From NCBI GenBank assembly GCA_017403125.1, contig JAFQOR010000018.1, positions 1 through 54,157 of the forward strand: a DNA stretch of 54,157 nt. Direction: 5' to 3'. The stretch is from Alistipes sp. (GTDB taxonomy: Bacteria > Bacteroidota > Bacteroidia > Bacteroidales > Rikenellaceae). Below are positions 33,898-43,691 of this stretch, one piece after another (the stretch's first letter is position 1; every line of letters begins with the position of its first letter). Below the pieces are notes generated by a model. That model had not been told where the DNA came from and searched no databases. It saw only the letters and a list, made by a program, of their open reading frames with translations. A program made the position numbers and the translations under genes.

Positions 33898-35187
33898 TTA
33901 TTCAACGGGGATGTCTCTATTTACGTTCTTCGAGCCTATGAGGGCGTAGTAGAGCAGGAATGCCAGACCGGCAACAATTACCCAGTAGCTGGTGAGGTAG
34001 CTCTCTGTCATATCCACGATGCCGTTCTGCAAGAGCGGAAGGATGCCGCCGCCACATACCATTGCCATGAAGATACCCGAACCGCGCTCGGTATATTTGC
34101 CAAGACCTTCAACGGCGAGGTTGAAGATGCCGCCCCACATTACCGATGTGCACAAGCCACACAACACCAACAATGCGGCATTGATGGGTACCTCTGCCAT
34201 GCCGAAGCCCTCGGTCTTCATGAATACGGGGAGATTAACGCTTGTTGCGGGGTCGAGGAATATAGCTCCGAGAACAAGGCAAATACCTATGGTCGAGACT
34301 GTTGCAAGCATGCTCTTTGCCGACACTTTTGCGCCAAGTGCTGCACCTGCCAATCGGCCAAAGAACATGAGTAGCCAGTATGTGGCTGTTACGGTCGAGG
34401 CGATAGTCTCTGCGTCGGAATTTGCGCCCAGCCCTCCATTCTGTAACCACTTCTGCAATACGTTAGGAATACCCACCTCAACGCCTACATATACGAAGAT
34501 GGCAATTGCGCCGAGTACGAAGTGGCGGAATGACATGGGGCCATACTTCGACCTCTTCTCTTTGGCTGCATCAACCTTCGGATTCTCGGGAATGTTGGTA
34601 AACATAATCACGATGAAGGCTATGGCGAAGATGGCCAAGGCGATGAACATCAAGGGGAATACCTGCTTAATCTGCGCATCGGCGATGCGGGGTACGAAGA
34701 TACCTGTGAGGAAGATTACGGCAGTGCCCATGAATGAGTTGAATGAGCCGCCCACCTGCAAGAGTTGGTTACCGCGATTGCCACCACCGGCGAGCTTGTT
34801 AAGCATGGGGTTTACAACTATGTTAAGCATACACATAGAGAATCCTGCGATGAAGGCACCGAGGAGATAGACTCCGAATGCGGTATTGCCCTCTAACAGA
34901 CCGGCAATGGTCTGCACGCCAACGCCCGCAAAACCGACGGCTACGGCAGCCAACGCCGTAAATTTGTAGCCTCGCTTTTGGAGAAGGTTGCCGGCGGGGA
35001 TACCCATACATGCGTATGCAATGAAGTTGGCAAATACGCCAAGTGTACCCATCCAGTTAGCAACGTCGAACTGGTTTTTAAGCACATCGCCCATGGGAGA
35101 TGCGAGGTTGGTTACAAACGAAATCATTCCGAAAAGCAGAATCATTACGATGATAGCCAACAGATTACTTTTCTTTTGTGCGCTCAT
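33898..35187 (-). CDS. FucP/GluP-type MFS sugar transporter
   Basis: The 429-residue protein has 12 predicted membrane helices and the look of the fucose:H+ / glucose-galactose symporter family. Signatures include FGMISFVTNLASPMGDVLKN, GIPAGNLLQKRGYKFTAL, and NIVVNPMLNKLAGGGNRGNQ followed by LLQVGGSFNSFMG. It imports a hexose with protons; the exact sugar is not readable. It stands downstream of the polyprenyl synthase gene, with a 73-bp gap containing a C-run, so co-transcription is possible. Confidence 0.88.
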   Translation of the reverse strand: MSAQKKSNLLAIIVMILLFGMISFVTNLASPMGDVLKNQFDVANWMGTLGVFANFIAYACMGIPAGNLLQKRGYKFTALAAVAVGFAGVGVQTIAGLLEGNTAFGVYLLGAFIAGFSMCMLNIVVNPMLNKLAGGGNRGNQLLQVGGSFNSFMGTAVIFLTGIFVPRIADAQIKQVFPLMFIALAIFAIAFIVIMFTNIPENPKVDAAKEKRSKYGPMSFRHFVLGAIAIFVYVGVEVGIPNVLQKWLQNGGLGANSDAETIASTVTATYWLLMFFGRLAGAALGAKVSAKSMLATVSTIGICLVLGAIFLDPATSVNLPVFMKTEGFGMAEVPINAALLVLCGLCTSVMWGGIFNLAVEGLGKYTERGSGIFMAMVCGGGILPLLQNGIVDMTESYLTSYWVIVAGLAFLLYYALIGSKNVNRDIPVE

Positions 35188-35260
35188 AAATTAACTGTTT
35201 TATTGTTTTGTATTTGTTGCGTTTGTTTGGGGTCATATCTTCCCCCCCCCTCTTATGCTG

Positions 35261-36277
35261 CTATCTATCGCGTTCGGCTATATAGGTGCAGAGGTCAATC
35301 ATCGATTGCTGATATGGTGTCTTGGGGTATTTCGATACAAGGTGCAGGGCGCGTGAGATGTATGCCTTCATGGTCTCTGCGGCAAATTCCGGACCATTGC
35401 CCTCAACTATCTTTTGATGGAGCTTGTTCAACGCCTCGTTATCCTCGTGGCAACGCTTCAACAACTCGATCATCTCCTCGCGCTCCTCGGCCGTGCAACG
35501 CTCCATAACCTCTATCATCGGCAGGGTTATTTTGTGCTCACGCAGGTCGTTGTTGGTGGGTTTCCCGGTGTTGTTTAGGCGGTTGTAGTCGAGAATATCG
35601 TCCTGAATCTGGAAGGCTATGCCCACCGCTTCGCCAAATTTGCGCATGCGGTCCACATCTTCGTGCGATGCGCCTACGGATATTGCTCCGAGAGCAGCAC
35701 TTACGCCGAGCAGGCTTGCCGTCTTTTGGTATATTATGCGGAAGTAGTCGTCGCGCGTTGTGTCGAAACGTTGAGCATGCTGGCTTTGCAGAATCTCACC
35801 CTCGCAGAGTGTTCCCATGGCGGTTCCAACGTATGATACCAGGTCGTATTGTGCGCTTGCCATGCCGATAGACATGGTGCGAGCGAGGATGTAGTCGCCA
35901 AGGATTATCGCCATGTCGCTCTGCCACTTGGCATTTACCGAGGGGCGTCCGCGGCGCTCGTCTGCCGAGTCGAGGACGTCGTCGTGAATGAGCGATGCCG
36001 TGTGTATCATCTCTATGAGCATGGCGGCAAGGTAGGTGCGCTTTGAGCAGTGGCGCTCTTGGCCACACTTCGTGGTAATGTCGCTGCTCTGTGAGCTGCA
36101 AATCGATGCCGATAGCATGGTGAGAATGGGGCGTATGCCCTTTCCACGCGATGAAAGTGCGTAGGTCAGCATCTCCTGCAAAAGGTCGCCCTCGGCGCTG
36201 AAATTGTCCGCAACAAATGCGTCAAAGGCCACGAGATCGGCGGCGATGGGTTGGCGTATTGAATCGATTGTAACCAT
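35261..36277 (-). CDS. Polyprenyl diphosphate synthase
   Basis: The 338-residue trans-prenyltransferase has both Asp-rich motifs: the first in SLIHDDVLDSADERRGRPSV and the second in FQIQDDILDY. KTASLLGVSAALGAISVGAS is typical of the long-chain (IspB-like) branch. It builds the isoprenoid tail, probably of menaquinone, from IPP supplied through the MEP pathway (dxs at 28.8 kb). Chain length cannot be set from the sequence alone. Confidence 0.9.
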   Translation of the reverse strand: MVTIDSIRQPIAADLVAFDAFVADNFSAEGDLLQEMLTYALSSRGKGIRPILTMLSASICSSQSSDITTKCGQERHCSKRTYLAAMLIEMIHTASLIHDDVLDSADERRGRPSVNAKWQSDMAIILGDYILARTMSIGMASAQYDLVSYVGTAMGTLCEGEILQSQHAQRFDTTRDDYFRIIYQKTASLLGVSAALGAISVGASHEDVDRMRKFGEAVGIAFQIQDDILDYNRLNNTGKPTNNDLREHKITLPMIEVMERCTAEEREEMIELLKRCHEDNEALNKLHQKIVEGNGPEFAAETMKAYISRALHLVSKYPKTPYQQSMIDLCTYIAERDR

Positions 36278-36463
36278 AAATATGGGTTTGTATTATGCAA
36301 AGATAACGTTTTTTTGCGAAAAGTTGTTATGTGGTGCAAAGATTTGTATTTAACGACTATGCCATAGCTCGGTTTATTGTTCGGTTTGGATTTTGAAAGT
36401 TGCTGAAAAATTACTAATTTTGCACCGATTGTACGCTTGCGCGTAACCTTTTAATTGAGGGAG

Positions 36464-37627
36464 ATGAAACAGAACCACTGCATAGGATTTGACGCTGAGT
36501 ATGCCTATATCGGCAGTAGCGAACTTGGAAGCTATGGCAGATATGTCGTTGGAGCCTTGGCGGCAGCATGCGAGAAGACTACCTATCTCAGGATGTATGC
36601 CCCGCAGGAGGAGCCAAATGTCGATTACGAGGCTCTTAAAGAGCTGCCAAACGTGGAATCTATGGCGCCTGATGGCACTTGCTGGCGCAAGATGTCGTCG
36701 CTGTGGCACCTATTCAAGGTGTCGTGGGATGCTCGCAAGGGTGGCGTGGAGTTATATCACGGACTCGCCAACGAGTTGCCGTGGGGATTGTCGCATAACA
36801 ACATTCGAAGCATTGTTACAATCCACAATCTCGGCTTTTTGCGTGCTACACACAATAATCCCGTAATGCGCCAGATACGTCGTTTGCGTCTCAAATCGTC
36901 GTGCCACCGTGCCGACCGCATCATCGCCATAAGTGAGAATACCAAGCAGGATATTGTAGAGTGGCTCGACATCGACCCCGATAAGATTGATGTTGTATAT
37001 CATGGTTGTCATTCCCGCTTCGGAGTGCCTGTTCAAGCATCGGATATAGCGGAGGTTAAGGCGCGTTACCATCTGCCCGAGAGCTATCTTTTATATGTCG
37101 GGGCGCACAAGGGTTACAAAAATATCGAGCTTGCGTTGGAGGCTCTTGCCGTGTTGCCCAAGGATATGCGTTTAGTTGTCGTGGGCAACCATACGCCCTA
37201 CACAGAGCGGCTACGTGAGCAGATCATCTCGCTCGATATCGAAGATAGGGTGGATATGTTGTCGGGTGTTGCCGACGAGGATATGCCGGCGATATACGCA
37301 GCGGCAGAGATGCTGCTATGTACATCGCGCCACGAGGGATTCTCGATCCCAATAGTCGAGGCTATGACGGTGGGTATTCCGGTTATTGCTGTGCACGGCA
37401 CATGTCATGAGGAGGCCGGTGGCGAGGCTGCGATATATGTTTCGCCCGACGATAGCGAGGAGCTTGCCGATAATGTGCAGATAGTGCTGTCGAATCCCGA
37501 CCTGCGCAACCGTATGATTGCAATGGGTAAGGAGCGGGTGTCGAGATTTCGTCCGGAGGTTACGGCATACAACATCCTAAACTGCTATAAGCGTATAGGT
37601 ATTGACCTCACGGAGTTGAGGCGTTAG
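36464..37627 (+). CDS. GT4-family glycosyltransferase
   Basis: The 387-residue protein has the GT-B fold of GT4 enzymes. Signatures: VTIHNLGFLR and RADRIIAISENTKQDIVEWL in the first domain, then LYVGAHKGYKNIELALEAL and the EX7E-type HEGFSIPIVEAMTVGIPVIA in the second. It transfers a sugar from a nucleotide-sugar to a glycan or lipid. No glycan cluster surrounds it, so the acceptor is unknown. The promoter is TTTG (36392-36395), 19 bp, TAATTTTG (36415-36422). The ATG at 36464 is preferred over an upstream TTG. Confidence 0.9.
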   Translation: MKQNHCIGFDAEYAYIGSSELGSYGRYVVGALAAACEKTTYLRMYAPQEEPNVDYEALKELPNVESMAPDGTCWRKMSSLWHLFKVSWDARKGGVELYHGLANELPWGLSHNNIRSIVTIHNLGFLRATHNNPVMRQIRRLRLKSSCHRADRIIAISENTKQDIVEWLDIDPDKIDVVYHGCHSRFGVPVQASDIAEVKARYHLPESYLLYVGAHKGYKNIELALEALAVLPKDMRLVVVGNHTPYTERLREQIISLDIEDRVDMLSGVADEDMPAIYAAAEMLLCTSRHEGFSIPIVEAMTVGIPVIAVHGTCHEEAGGEAAIYVSPDDSEELADNVQIVLSNPDLRNRMIAMGKERVSRFRPEVTAYNILNCYKRIGIDLTELRR

Positions 37628-37832
37628 TGTTGTGGTGATGAAAAATTGGCAAATTTTATAATTGCATAATGCGTTGGTTTTTAGCTTTTTGATAAAAGCG
37701 TGCGAAAAATCATAACGAAAAAGATGCCTATTTAGTCAAAAAGTGCTATCTTTGGCAGCAATTACGCCTCATGCGTTGTGGGCGCGAGGCACAAGAGAAC
37801 GAAACGAAGAAACATACATAACTGATAAAGTG

Positions 37833-38708
37833 ATGGAAAAAGTAACTAAAATTGTAGTCTTGGCAAAGCAGGTGCCCGACACTCGCAATGTCGGCAAGGA
37901 TGCCATGACTCCGGAGGGTACGGTTAATCGTGCAGCTTTGGCTGCTATTTTTAACCCCGAGGATTTGAACGCCCTTGAAATGGCGCTTCAAATGAAAGAC
38001 CGTATTGGCGCAGCCACGGTGTATGTTCTGACAATGGGACCGCAGCGTGCTGCCGATGTTATTCGTGAAGCTATGTTCCGTGGTGCCGATGGCGGTTATC
38101 TGCTGTCGGGCAAGGAGTTTGCCGGTTCGGATACGCTGGCAACGTCGTATGCTTTGGCATGCGCACTTCGCAAGATTAATCCAGATATTGTAGTTGCCGG
38201 TCGTCAGGCTATCGATGGCGATACAGCGCAGGTAGGTCCGCAGGTTGCCGAGAAGTTGGGTATGCCGCAGGTTACCTATGCCGAGGAGCTTATCAACATC
38301 GAGCCCACCGAGATTACTATCAAGCGTCGTTTGGAGCGCGGTTCGGAGGTTGTAGTATCGCCTCTGCCCGCTGTAATCACTGTAAATGCCTCGGCAAAGG
38401 AGTGCCGTCCGCGCAATGCAAAACGTGTCATGAAGTTCAAGTATGCTCTTGCCACGTCGGAGCTTGCAAATGCGAGCGACGAGCGCAAGGCATTTATTGA
38501 CGAGCGTAGCTATCTGCATATTATCGAGTTCTCGGCTGCTGATGTGAATCCCGATCCTGCGCAGCTTGGTTTGTCGGGTTCGCCCACCAAGGTTAAGAAG
38601 ATCGAGAATGTTGTTTTCCAGGCAAAGGAGGCAAAGAGTCTTACTGCCGATGATGCCGACATCGAGAGTCTTATGGTTGAGTTGATTTCGAGCCACACGC
38701 TCGGTTAA
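37833..38708 (+). CDS. etfB: Electron transfer flavoprotein, beta subunit
   Basis: The 291-residue subunit pairs with EtfA to carry electrons from acyl-CoA dehydrogenase. It starts MEKVTKIVVLAKQVPDTRNV; GRQAIDGDTAQVGPQVAEKL is the nucleotide-binding part. The in-frame extension upstream of 37833 overlaps the promoter (TATCTTTG, 37747-37754) and is rejected. It is the first gene of the etfB-etfA-acyl-CoA dehydrogenase operon, 15 bp before etfA. Whether this Etf is bifurcating cannot be told by eye. Confidence 0.93.
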   Translation: MEKVTKIVVLAKQVPDTRNVGKDAMTPEGTVNRAALAAIFNPEDLNALEMALQMKDRIGAATVYVLTMGPQRAADVIREAMFRGADGGYLLSGKEFAGSDTLATSYALACALRKINPDIVVAGRQAIDGDTAQVGPQVAEKLGMPQVTYAEELINIEPTEITIKRRLERGSEVVVSPLPAVITVNASAKECRPRNAKRVMKFKYALATSELANASDERKAFIDERSYLHIIEFSAADVNPDPAQLGLSGSPTKVKKIENVVFQAKEAKSLTADDADIESLMVELISSHTLG

Positions 38709-38723
38709 TAATGGAGTTGGATT

Positions 38724-39743
38724 ATGAATAACGTATTTGTATATATCGAGATAGAGGAGCAGCAGATAGCAGACGTTTCGTTGGAGCTTCTCACCAAGGG
38801 TCGCGAGCTTGCCAATACGCTTGGCGTAAAGCTCGAAGCTGTTGTCTTGGGTAAGGATGTCAAGGGTTTGGCTCCGGAGTTGGCGAAGTATGGTGCCGAC
38901 ACGGTGTGGTATGCCGATGACGAGATTTTTGCTCCGTTCCGCACCTTGCCTCATACGGCTGTTATGGTTGGTCTTATCAAGCAGGAGCAGCCCCAGATAG
39001 CACTCTTTGGTGCTACACCTGTTGGTCGAGATTTCGCTCCGCGTGTATCGTCGGCGTTGCATAGCGGTCTTACGGCCGACTGTACAGAGCTTGTCATTGG
39101 TGAGCATAAGGATCCCAAGAGTGGCAAGGAGTACGATTCGTTGCTCTACCAGATTCGTCCCGCTTTTGGTGGTAACATCATTGCTACTATCGTAAACCCC
39201 GAGTGCCGTCCGCAGATGGCTACCGTGCGCGAGGGTGTGATGCGCAAGGAGGCGTTGGCTACGCCCGCTGCGGGTGAGCTTCGCGAGATTGAGTGGAAGC
39301 CTATGGTCAGCGATACCGACCTCGCGGTGCGTATCGTCGAGCGCCATATCGAGGAGCGCAAGATTAACATCAAGGGTGCGTCGGTGATTGTTGCCGGTGG
39401 CTATGGTGTCGGCTCAAAGGAGGGCTTTCAGCTTGTCCACGAGCTTGCAGACGTGTTGGGCGGTGAGGTTGGAGCCTCGCGTGCCGCTGTCGATGCCGGC
39501 TTTACCGAGCATGAGCGTCAGATAGGACAGACGGGTGTTACGGTACGCCCCAAGCTCTATATCGCATGCGGTATTTCGGGGCAGATTCAGCATACGGCAG
39601 GTATGGATGGCTCGGCTATGATTGTGTCTATCAACACCGATCCTGCCGCCCCCATCAACAAGATTGCCGACTATGCCATTACAGGTTCGGTTGAGGAGGT
39701 TATCCCCAAGATGATTAAGTATTATAAGCAGAATTCAAAGTAA
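38724..39743 (+). CDS. etfA: Electron transfer flavoprotein, alpha subunit
   Basis: The 339-residue FAD-binding partner of EtfB. The C-terminal FAD domain is clear: VIVAGGYGVGSKEGFQLVHE, GASRAAVDAGFTEHERQIGQ, TGVTVRPKLYIACGISGQIQ, and SINTDPAAPINKIADYAITG. It lies between etfB and the acyl-CoA dehydrogenase gene (8 bp gap), giving a matched electron-transfer set. Confidence 0.94.
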   Translation: MNNVFVYIEIEEQQIADVSLELLTKGRELANTLGVKLEAVVLGKDVKGLAPELAKYGADTVWYADDEIFAPFRTLPHTAVMVGLIKQEQPQIALFGATPVGRDFAPRVSSALHSGLTADCTELVIGEHKDPKSGKEYDSLLYQIRPAFGGNIIATIVNPECRPQMATVREGVMRKEALATPAAGELREIEWKPMVSDTDLAVRIVERHIEERKINIKGASVIVAGGYGVGSKEGFQLVHELADVLGGEVGASRAAVDAGFTEHERQIGQTGVTVRPKLYIACGISGQIQHTAGMDGSAMIVSINTDPAAPINKIADYAITGSVEEVIPKMIKYYKQNSK

Positions 39744-39751
39744 GAAGAGCC

Positions 39752-41464
39752 ATGGCAAACTTTTTTTCAGATAATAAAGATTTACAGTATCACCTCTCAC
39801 ATCCGTTGATGAAGAGGATTATAGAGCTGAAAGAGCGCAATTTTGCCGATGCGGCAGACTACGACTATGCTCCCCAGAATGTCGAGGATGCATTGGATTC
39901 GTATCAGCGCGTTTTGGATATTGTAGGTGAGGTATGTGGCGAGGTTATCGCAGCCAATGCCGAGAGCGTGGACCACGAGGGACCGCGTGTTGTTGATGAC
40001 CATGTTCAGTATGCTTCGGGCACGGTGCGCAATATCGAGGCTTTGATCGAGGCAGGTTTGGGTGGTATGACCCTTCCGCGTAAGTACGACGGCTTGAATA
40101 TGCCCGTTACATGCTTTGCTATGGCAAACGAGATGGTTGCACGTGCCGATGCCGGTTTCGAGAATATCTGGGGCTTGCAGGACTGCGCCGAGACCATCAA
40201 CGAGTTCGCTTCGGAGGAGATAAAGATGCGCTTCTTGCCTCGCGTCTCTGCCGGCGAGACATGCGCAATGGACCTTACCGAGCCCGACGCAGGTTCGGAT
40301 CTTGGTGCCGTTATGCTCAAAGCATCGTGGGACGAGGCTGCCGGCGTATGGCGCTTGAATGGATGTAAGCGTTTCATTACCAATGGCGATGGCGATATAT
40401 CGTTGGTGTTGGCTCGTACCGAGGATGGCACAAAGGATGCACGTGGTCTGTCGATGCTTATCTACGACAAGCGCGATGGCGGTGTTAAGGTGCGCCGTAT
40501 CGAGAACAAGCTGGGTATTAAGGGCTCGCCCACATGCGAGTTGGTGTTCAACAATGCCCCCGCAGTCTTGGTTGGCGACCGCAAGATGGGTCTTATCAAG
40601 TATGTTATGTCGTTGATGAATGCAGCTCGTTTGGGTATCGCAGCTCAATCTACGGGTCTTTGCGAGGCTGCCTATCGCGAGGCGTTGAAGTATGCCGGCG
40701 AGCGTGAGCAGTTTGGTAAGCCTATTATTCAGTTTGCTGCCGTTTCGGAGATGCTCAAAAACATGGAGGCAAAGACCTTGGCGTCGCGTGCCATGCTCTA
40801 CGAGACAGCGCGTTTTGTCGATATCTACAAGCAGCTTAACCACATCTCGCACGAGCGTTCGTTGGAGGCCGACGAGCGTCAGGAGATGAAGTTCTACAAC
40901 CGTCTTGCCGATGGTTTCACGCCGCTTGCCAAGATGTTCGCTTCGGAGTATGCCAACGAGGTTGCCTACGACTCTATTCAGATTCATGGTGGCTCGGGTT
41001 ATATGAAGGACTACGCTTGTGAGCGTCTCTATCGTGATGCGCGTATTATGAATATATATGAGGGTACTACGCAGTTGCAGGTTGTTGCGGCCATCAACCA
41101 CGTAACCAAGGGCACCTACCTCGAACAGATTATGCGTTACGAGGAGCAGGAGCGTACCGAGGCTACAAAGGCATTGGCAGAGCGTCTTGTGGCTCTTCGT
41201 GAGTGCTATGTCAAGGCTGTTGAGCGCGTCGAGGCTATCGACAAGGAGGCTCCCGGATACAAGGACTTCCACGCACGTCGTTTGGTCGAGATTGCGGGCT
41301 ACATCATCCTCTCGCATATCATGCTTCGTCAGGCTGGCGAAGACGAGCAGAGCTATCTCGCTCCCGCAACTATCTTCTTGAAGTATGCTGCGAAGAAGAT
41401 TACCGAGGCTGCTTCGTATATCGAGGCTTCGGAGGCGAGCGACGTAGAGTTGTTTCGTGCCTAA
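39752..41464 (+). CDS. Acyl-CoA dehydrogenase
   Basis: The 570-residue flavoenzyme introduces a double bond into an acyl-CoA (or runs in reverse, as in fermentative enoyl-CoA reduction) and passes electrons to EtfAB. Signatures: MDLTEPDAGSDLGAVMLKAS, IENKLGIKGSPTCELVFNN, the helical domain YAGEREQFGKPIIQFAAVSE, and IQIHGGSGYMKDYACERLYR, followed by YEGTTQLQ. A C-terminal extension of about 130 residues (from VTKGTYLEQIMRY) makes it longer than classical ~380-residue enzymes. The substrate chain length is unknown. Confidence 0.93.
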   Translation: MANFFSDNKDLQYHLSHPLMKRIIELKERNFADAADYDYAPQNVEDALDSYQRVLDIVGEVCGEVIAANAESVDHEGPRVVDDHVQYASGTVRNIEALIEAGLGGMTLPRKYDGLNMPVTCFAMANEMVARADAGFENIWGLQDCAETINEFASEEIKMRFLPRVSAGETCAMDLTEPDAGSDLGAVMLKASWDEAAGVWRLNGCKRFITNGDGDISLVLARTEDGTKDARGLSMLIYDKRDGGVKVRRIENKLGIKGSPTCELVFNNAPAVLVGDRKMGLIKYVMSLMNAARLGIAAQSTGLCEAAYREALKYAGEREQFGKPIIQFAAVSEMLKNMEAKTLASRAMLYETARFVDIYKQLNHISHERSLEADERQEMKFYNRLADGFTPLAKMFASEYANEVAYDSIQIHGGSGYMKDYACERLYRDARIMNIYEGTTQLQVVAAINHVTKGTYLEQIMRYEEQERTEATKALAERLVALRECYVKAVERVEAIDKEAPGYKDFHARRLVEIAGYIILSHIMLRQAGEDEQSYLAPATIFLKYAAKKITEAASYIEASEASDVELFRA

Positions 41465-41503
41465 TATGCGCGTGTAGGTTTTTAGCCTGCATGGCGGTAA
41501 GTT

Positions 41504-41537
41504 GGGGCAGACCTTTGTGGGTCTGCCCCTCTCTTTT
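41504..41537 (+). terminator. Terminator after the etf operon
   Basis: GGGGCAGACC (41504-41513) pairs with GGTCTGCCCC (41520-41529) and a T-rich run follows. Confidence 0.8.
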
Positions 41538-41780
41538 TTATTGGCATGAGGGGGCGTTAATGGGGTGGTTAAAGGGTAGCGAAAGTGTAGCAGAAGGGTG
41601 GCGAAAGGGTGGTTTGTGAGTTACATAATCGACATCGGTTGTGCTGCCAAGTGCTATGTGTCCTATTGCGCAGACGGAATAATTTTTTTTCAAAAAATGA
41701 ATAAAATCTTGATGATTTGGAATATTATTTCTAACTTGCAATAGAAAAGATGGTTAAACCAATTAAATTTACAGTGAGCT

Positions 41781-43187
41781 ATGCGAAAGATTTATCTATC
41801 TTATTTGATGTCGCTTCTCGTTTTAGGGGCATGTCAGCGCGATGATGAATATATGACATCGCAAATGTCGTTAAATGAGAGTGAACAACAAGAGGTTAGT
41901 GTTATCTCTGTAAGTGCAGCAGAGAGAGGGCTAAATTTTGTCCTTGGCGACCTATATGCCGACACGCGCAGCGGTGCGGTGCCAACAATTATTCAGACAG
42001 AACTAATCAGTGTTTCGGATTTTATTGAGGAGGAGTATCGCGATAATGTTCCGGGCTACGATAACAAGTTCTACTTGGCAAAAATTGACGAGGGTGGTGG
42101 AGTATATGGTACAGCCATAATGGGCGCTACGCCAAATCTGCCATCTATTCTTGCTATTATCAACAATACGGAGTTCACGTTGGAGGATTGTCGTGCTGCA
42201 TGGCTAAATATCTGTTCTGAATATGGCGTAAGCTACGAGGATGACACACGTGGCACGATTATCGACCCTACGGATGGTCCTCTACCTCTTACACCTACGT
42301 CGGATGATGTTATTGGATTGATTATTGGCACACTAAACCCTTATCGTGGTCAGCTTCTTGATACGCAGATTGACACCTTGTCGTGCATACATAATGTACA
42401 TGTCAATATCCCTCCAATATTAAAAAGTAAGTTTAGTCAAGAATCTCCTTATAATGATCAGTATAAATACTATGGGTATGGAAGAAATTATTATGCCGGC
42501 TGTGTCATAATAGCTTTGGCACAAATAATATGTCACAATAAGATAGAGTATGGCAAAGATCCCGCACTACCAGGTATTGATTGGGAAAGTATTGAGTCTG
42601 CAATAGAAAAACAAAATGGTGCTGTTTTATCGAAAAATATAAAATATGAACCAAACGAGGCCCAAGCTTTGGCATTATTGTGTATAAGCATTTGTAATAA
42701 GGTTTACATAGGGCAGGATTCTGATACTGGAGCTACTTCATCAAGAATAGGAAAAGCAAGAAAATTTTTAGAGGATCATGGCTATCAAAATGTCGATAAG
42801 CGAGAATATAATGGTGATTATGTATATGCAATGGTGGCGCAGGGACTACCTGTCTATGTGCGTGGGGGCTGTACGGAATGTACGGGTGCACACGCATGGG
42901 TTATAGATGGATACTATCAGTATGATGAAATATGTGAAATTAGAACTACGAATACATATCAATATGGGAATCCAGTAGTAACTGAAGAGGTTGTTGTTAA
43001 AGAGTACGAGACACTGGTTCATTGCAATATGGGCTGGGGAGGTCAGAAAGACGGCTATTATTACCACAAGATCTTTGATACGGAGGATGACAAACTGCGA
43101 GGACCTGATGCTGCTGATAACGTGACCCGCTCATGTACAGAAGATAATTACTCGCAAAATAACAAAATAATAACTTATAATTTATAA
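41781..43187 (+). CDS. C10 (streptopain-like) cysteine protease lipoprotein
   Basis: The 468-residue protein starts with a lipoprotein signal (MRKIYLSYLMSLLVLGACQR). Residues about 30-200 look like a propeptide; the C-terminal half is a C10 peptidase. The nucleophile Cys241 lies in YYAGCVIIALAQII and the His371 in GAHAWVIDGYY, with CNMGWGGQKDGYYY near the end, as in SpeB and the Bfp proteases. C10 enzymes are secreted papain-like proteases made as inactive zymogens. Three small lipoprotein genes follow closely on the same strand, in the place where C10 inhibitors often sit. The region is more AT-rich than the core genes around it. Confidence 0.88.
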   Translation: MRKIYLSYLMSLLVLGACQRDDEYMTSQMSLNESEQQEVSVISVSAAERGLNFVLGDLYADTRSGAVPTIIQTELISVSDFIEEEYRDNVPGYDNKFYLAKIDEGGGVYGTAIMGATPNLPSILAIINNTEFTLEDCRAAWLNICSEYGVSYEDDTRGTIIDPTDGPLPLTPTSDDVIGLIIGTLNPYRGQLLDTQIDTLSCIHNVHVNIPPILKSKFSQESPYNDQYKYYGYGRNYYAGCVIIALAQIICHNKIEYGKDPALPGIDWESIESAIEKQNGAVLSKNIKYEPNEAQALALLCISICNKVYIGQDSDTGATSSRIGKARKFLEDHGYQNVDKREYNGDYVYAMVAQGLPVYVRGGCTECTGAHAWVIDGYYQYDEICEIRTTNTYQYGNPVVTEEVVVKEYETLVHCNMGWGGQKDGYYYHKIFDTEDDKLRGPDAADNVTRSCTEDNYSQNNKIITYNL

Positions 43188-43645
43188 TGGGTATGAAACA
43201 TAGATATATCAATTTTTTAAGGGTTGTAGCATTGGGTGTTGTTGCGATATTTGCATTGAGTTGTGAAAGAGGCGATACTCAATATATTGCGTTTGAACAG
43301 AAGAAGATCGAGGTTGGCCCAGAAGGTTGTAGTGAACTTATAATTCCAATTAGAGCGACAGGAGGTGATCTTACCGCATATATTAAGACCAGATACCAAT
43401 ATGATTATGACTGGGATGAAAATGGACATAGAATACCTCGCGAGCCTTGGGTGAAGATTATAAAGATTATTGATGAGTATGATCCTACACGAGCATTTCC
43501 GCCAGAAGAAGATTCCGCAATAGTGGTGGAGATAAAGCCTTACAACGATCCAGGCTATATTAGAACGGCTTCCCTTTGGGCAGAATCATGGGGCGTCGAA
43601 GACTGGATAAGGATTGAACAAAGTGGAGGAGAGAAAAATCAATAA
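43187..43645 (+). CDS. BACON-like small lipoprotein 1
   Basis: The 152-residue lipoprotein starts MGMKHRYINFLRVVALGVVA and has its lipobox Cys in ALSCERGD. One beta-sandwich domain follows, with the BACON-type ending DWIRIEQSGG and a Trp-containing strand (EPWVKIIKI). The ATG overlaps the last base of the protease stop codon (TAATG), so translation is coupled; a second ATG lies two codons on. Its position directly behind a C10 protease suggests an inhibitor or partner; that is inference. Confidence 0.75.
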   Translation: MGMKHRYINFLRVVALGVVAIFALSCERGDTQYIAFEQKKIEVGPEGCSELIIPIRATGGDLTAYIKTRYQYDYDWDENGHRIPREPWVKIIKIIDEYDPTRAFPPEEDSAIVVEIKPYNDPGYIRTASLWAESWGVEDWIRIEQSGGEKNQ

Positions 43646-43691
43646 CTTTTTCAGAGAATAACGAAATTTTAACTTATAGTTTGTGGTAAAT

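Noticed and set aside
37746-39347. Long minus-strand frame over etfB/etfA
   Set aside because: Shadow of two clear genes; no family resemblance.
39797-41317. Long minus-strand frame over the acyl-CoA dehydrogenase gene
   Set aside because: Shadow of a clear enzyme gene.
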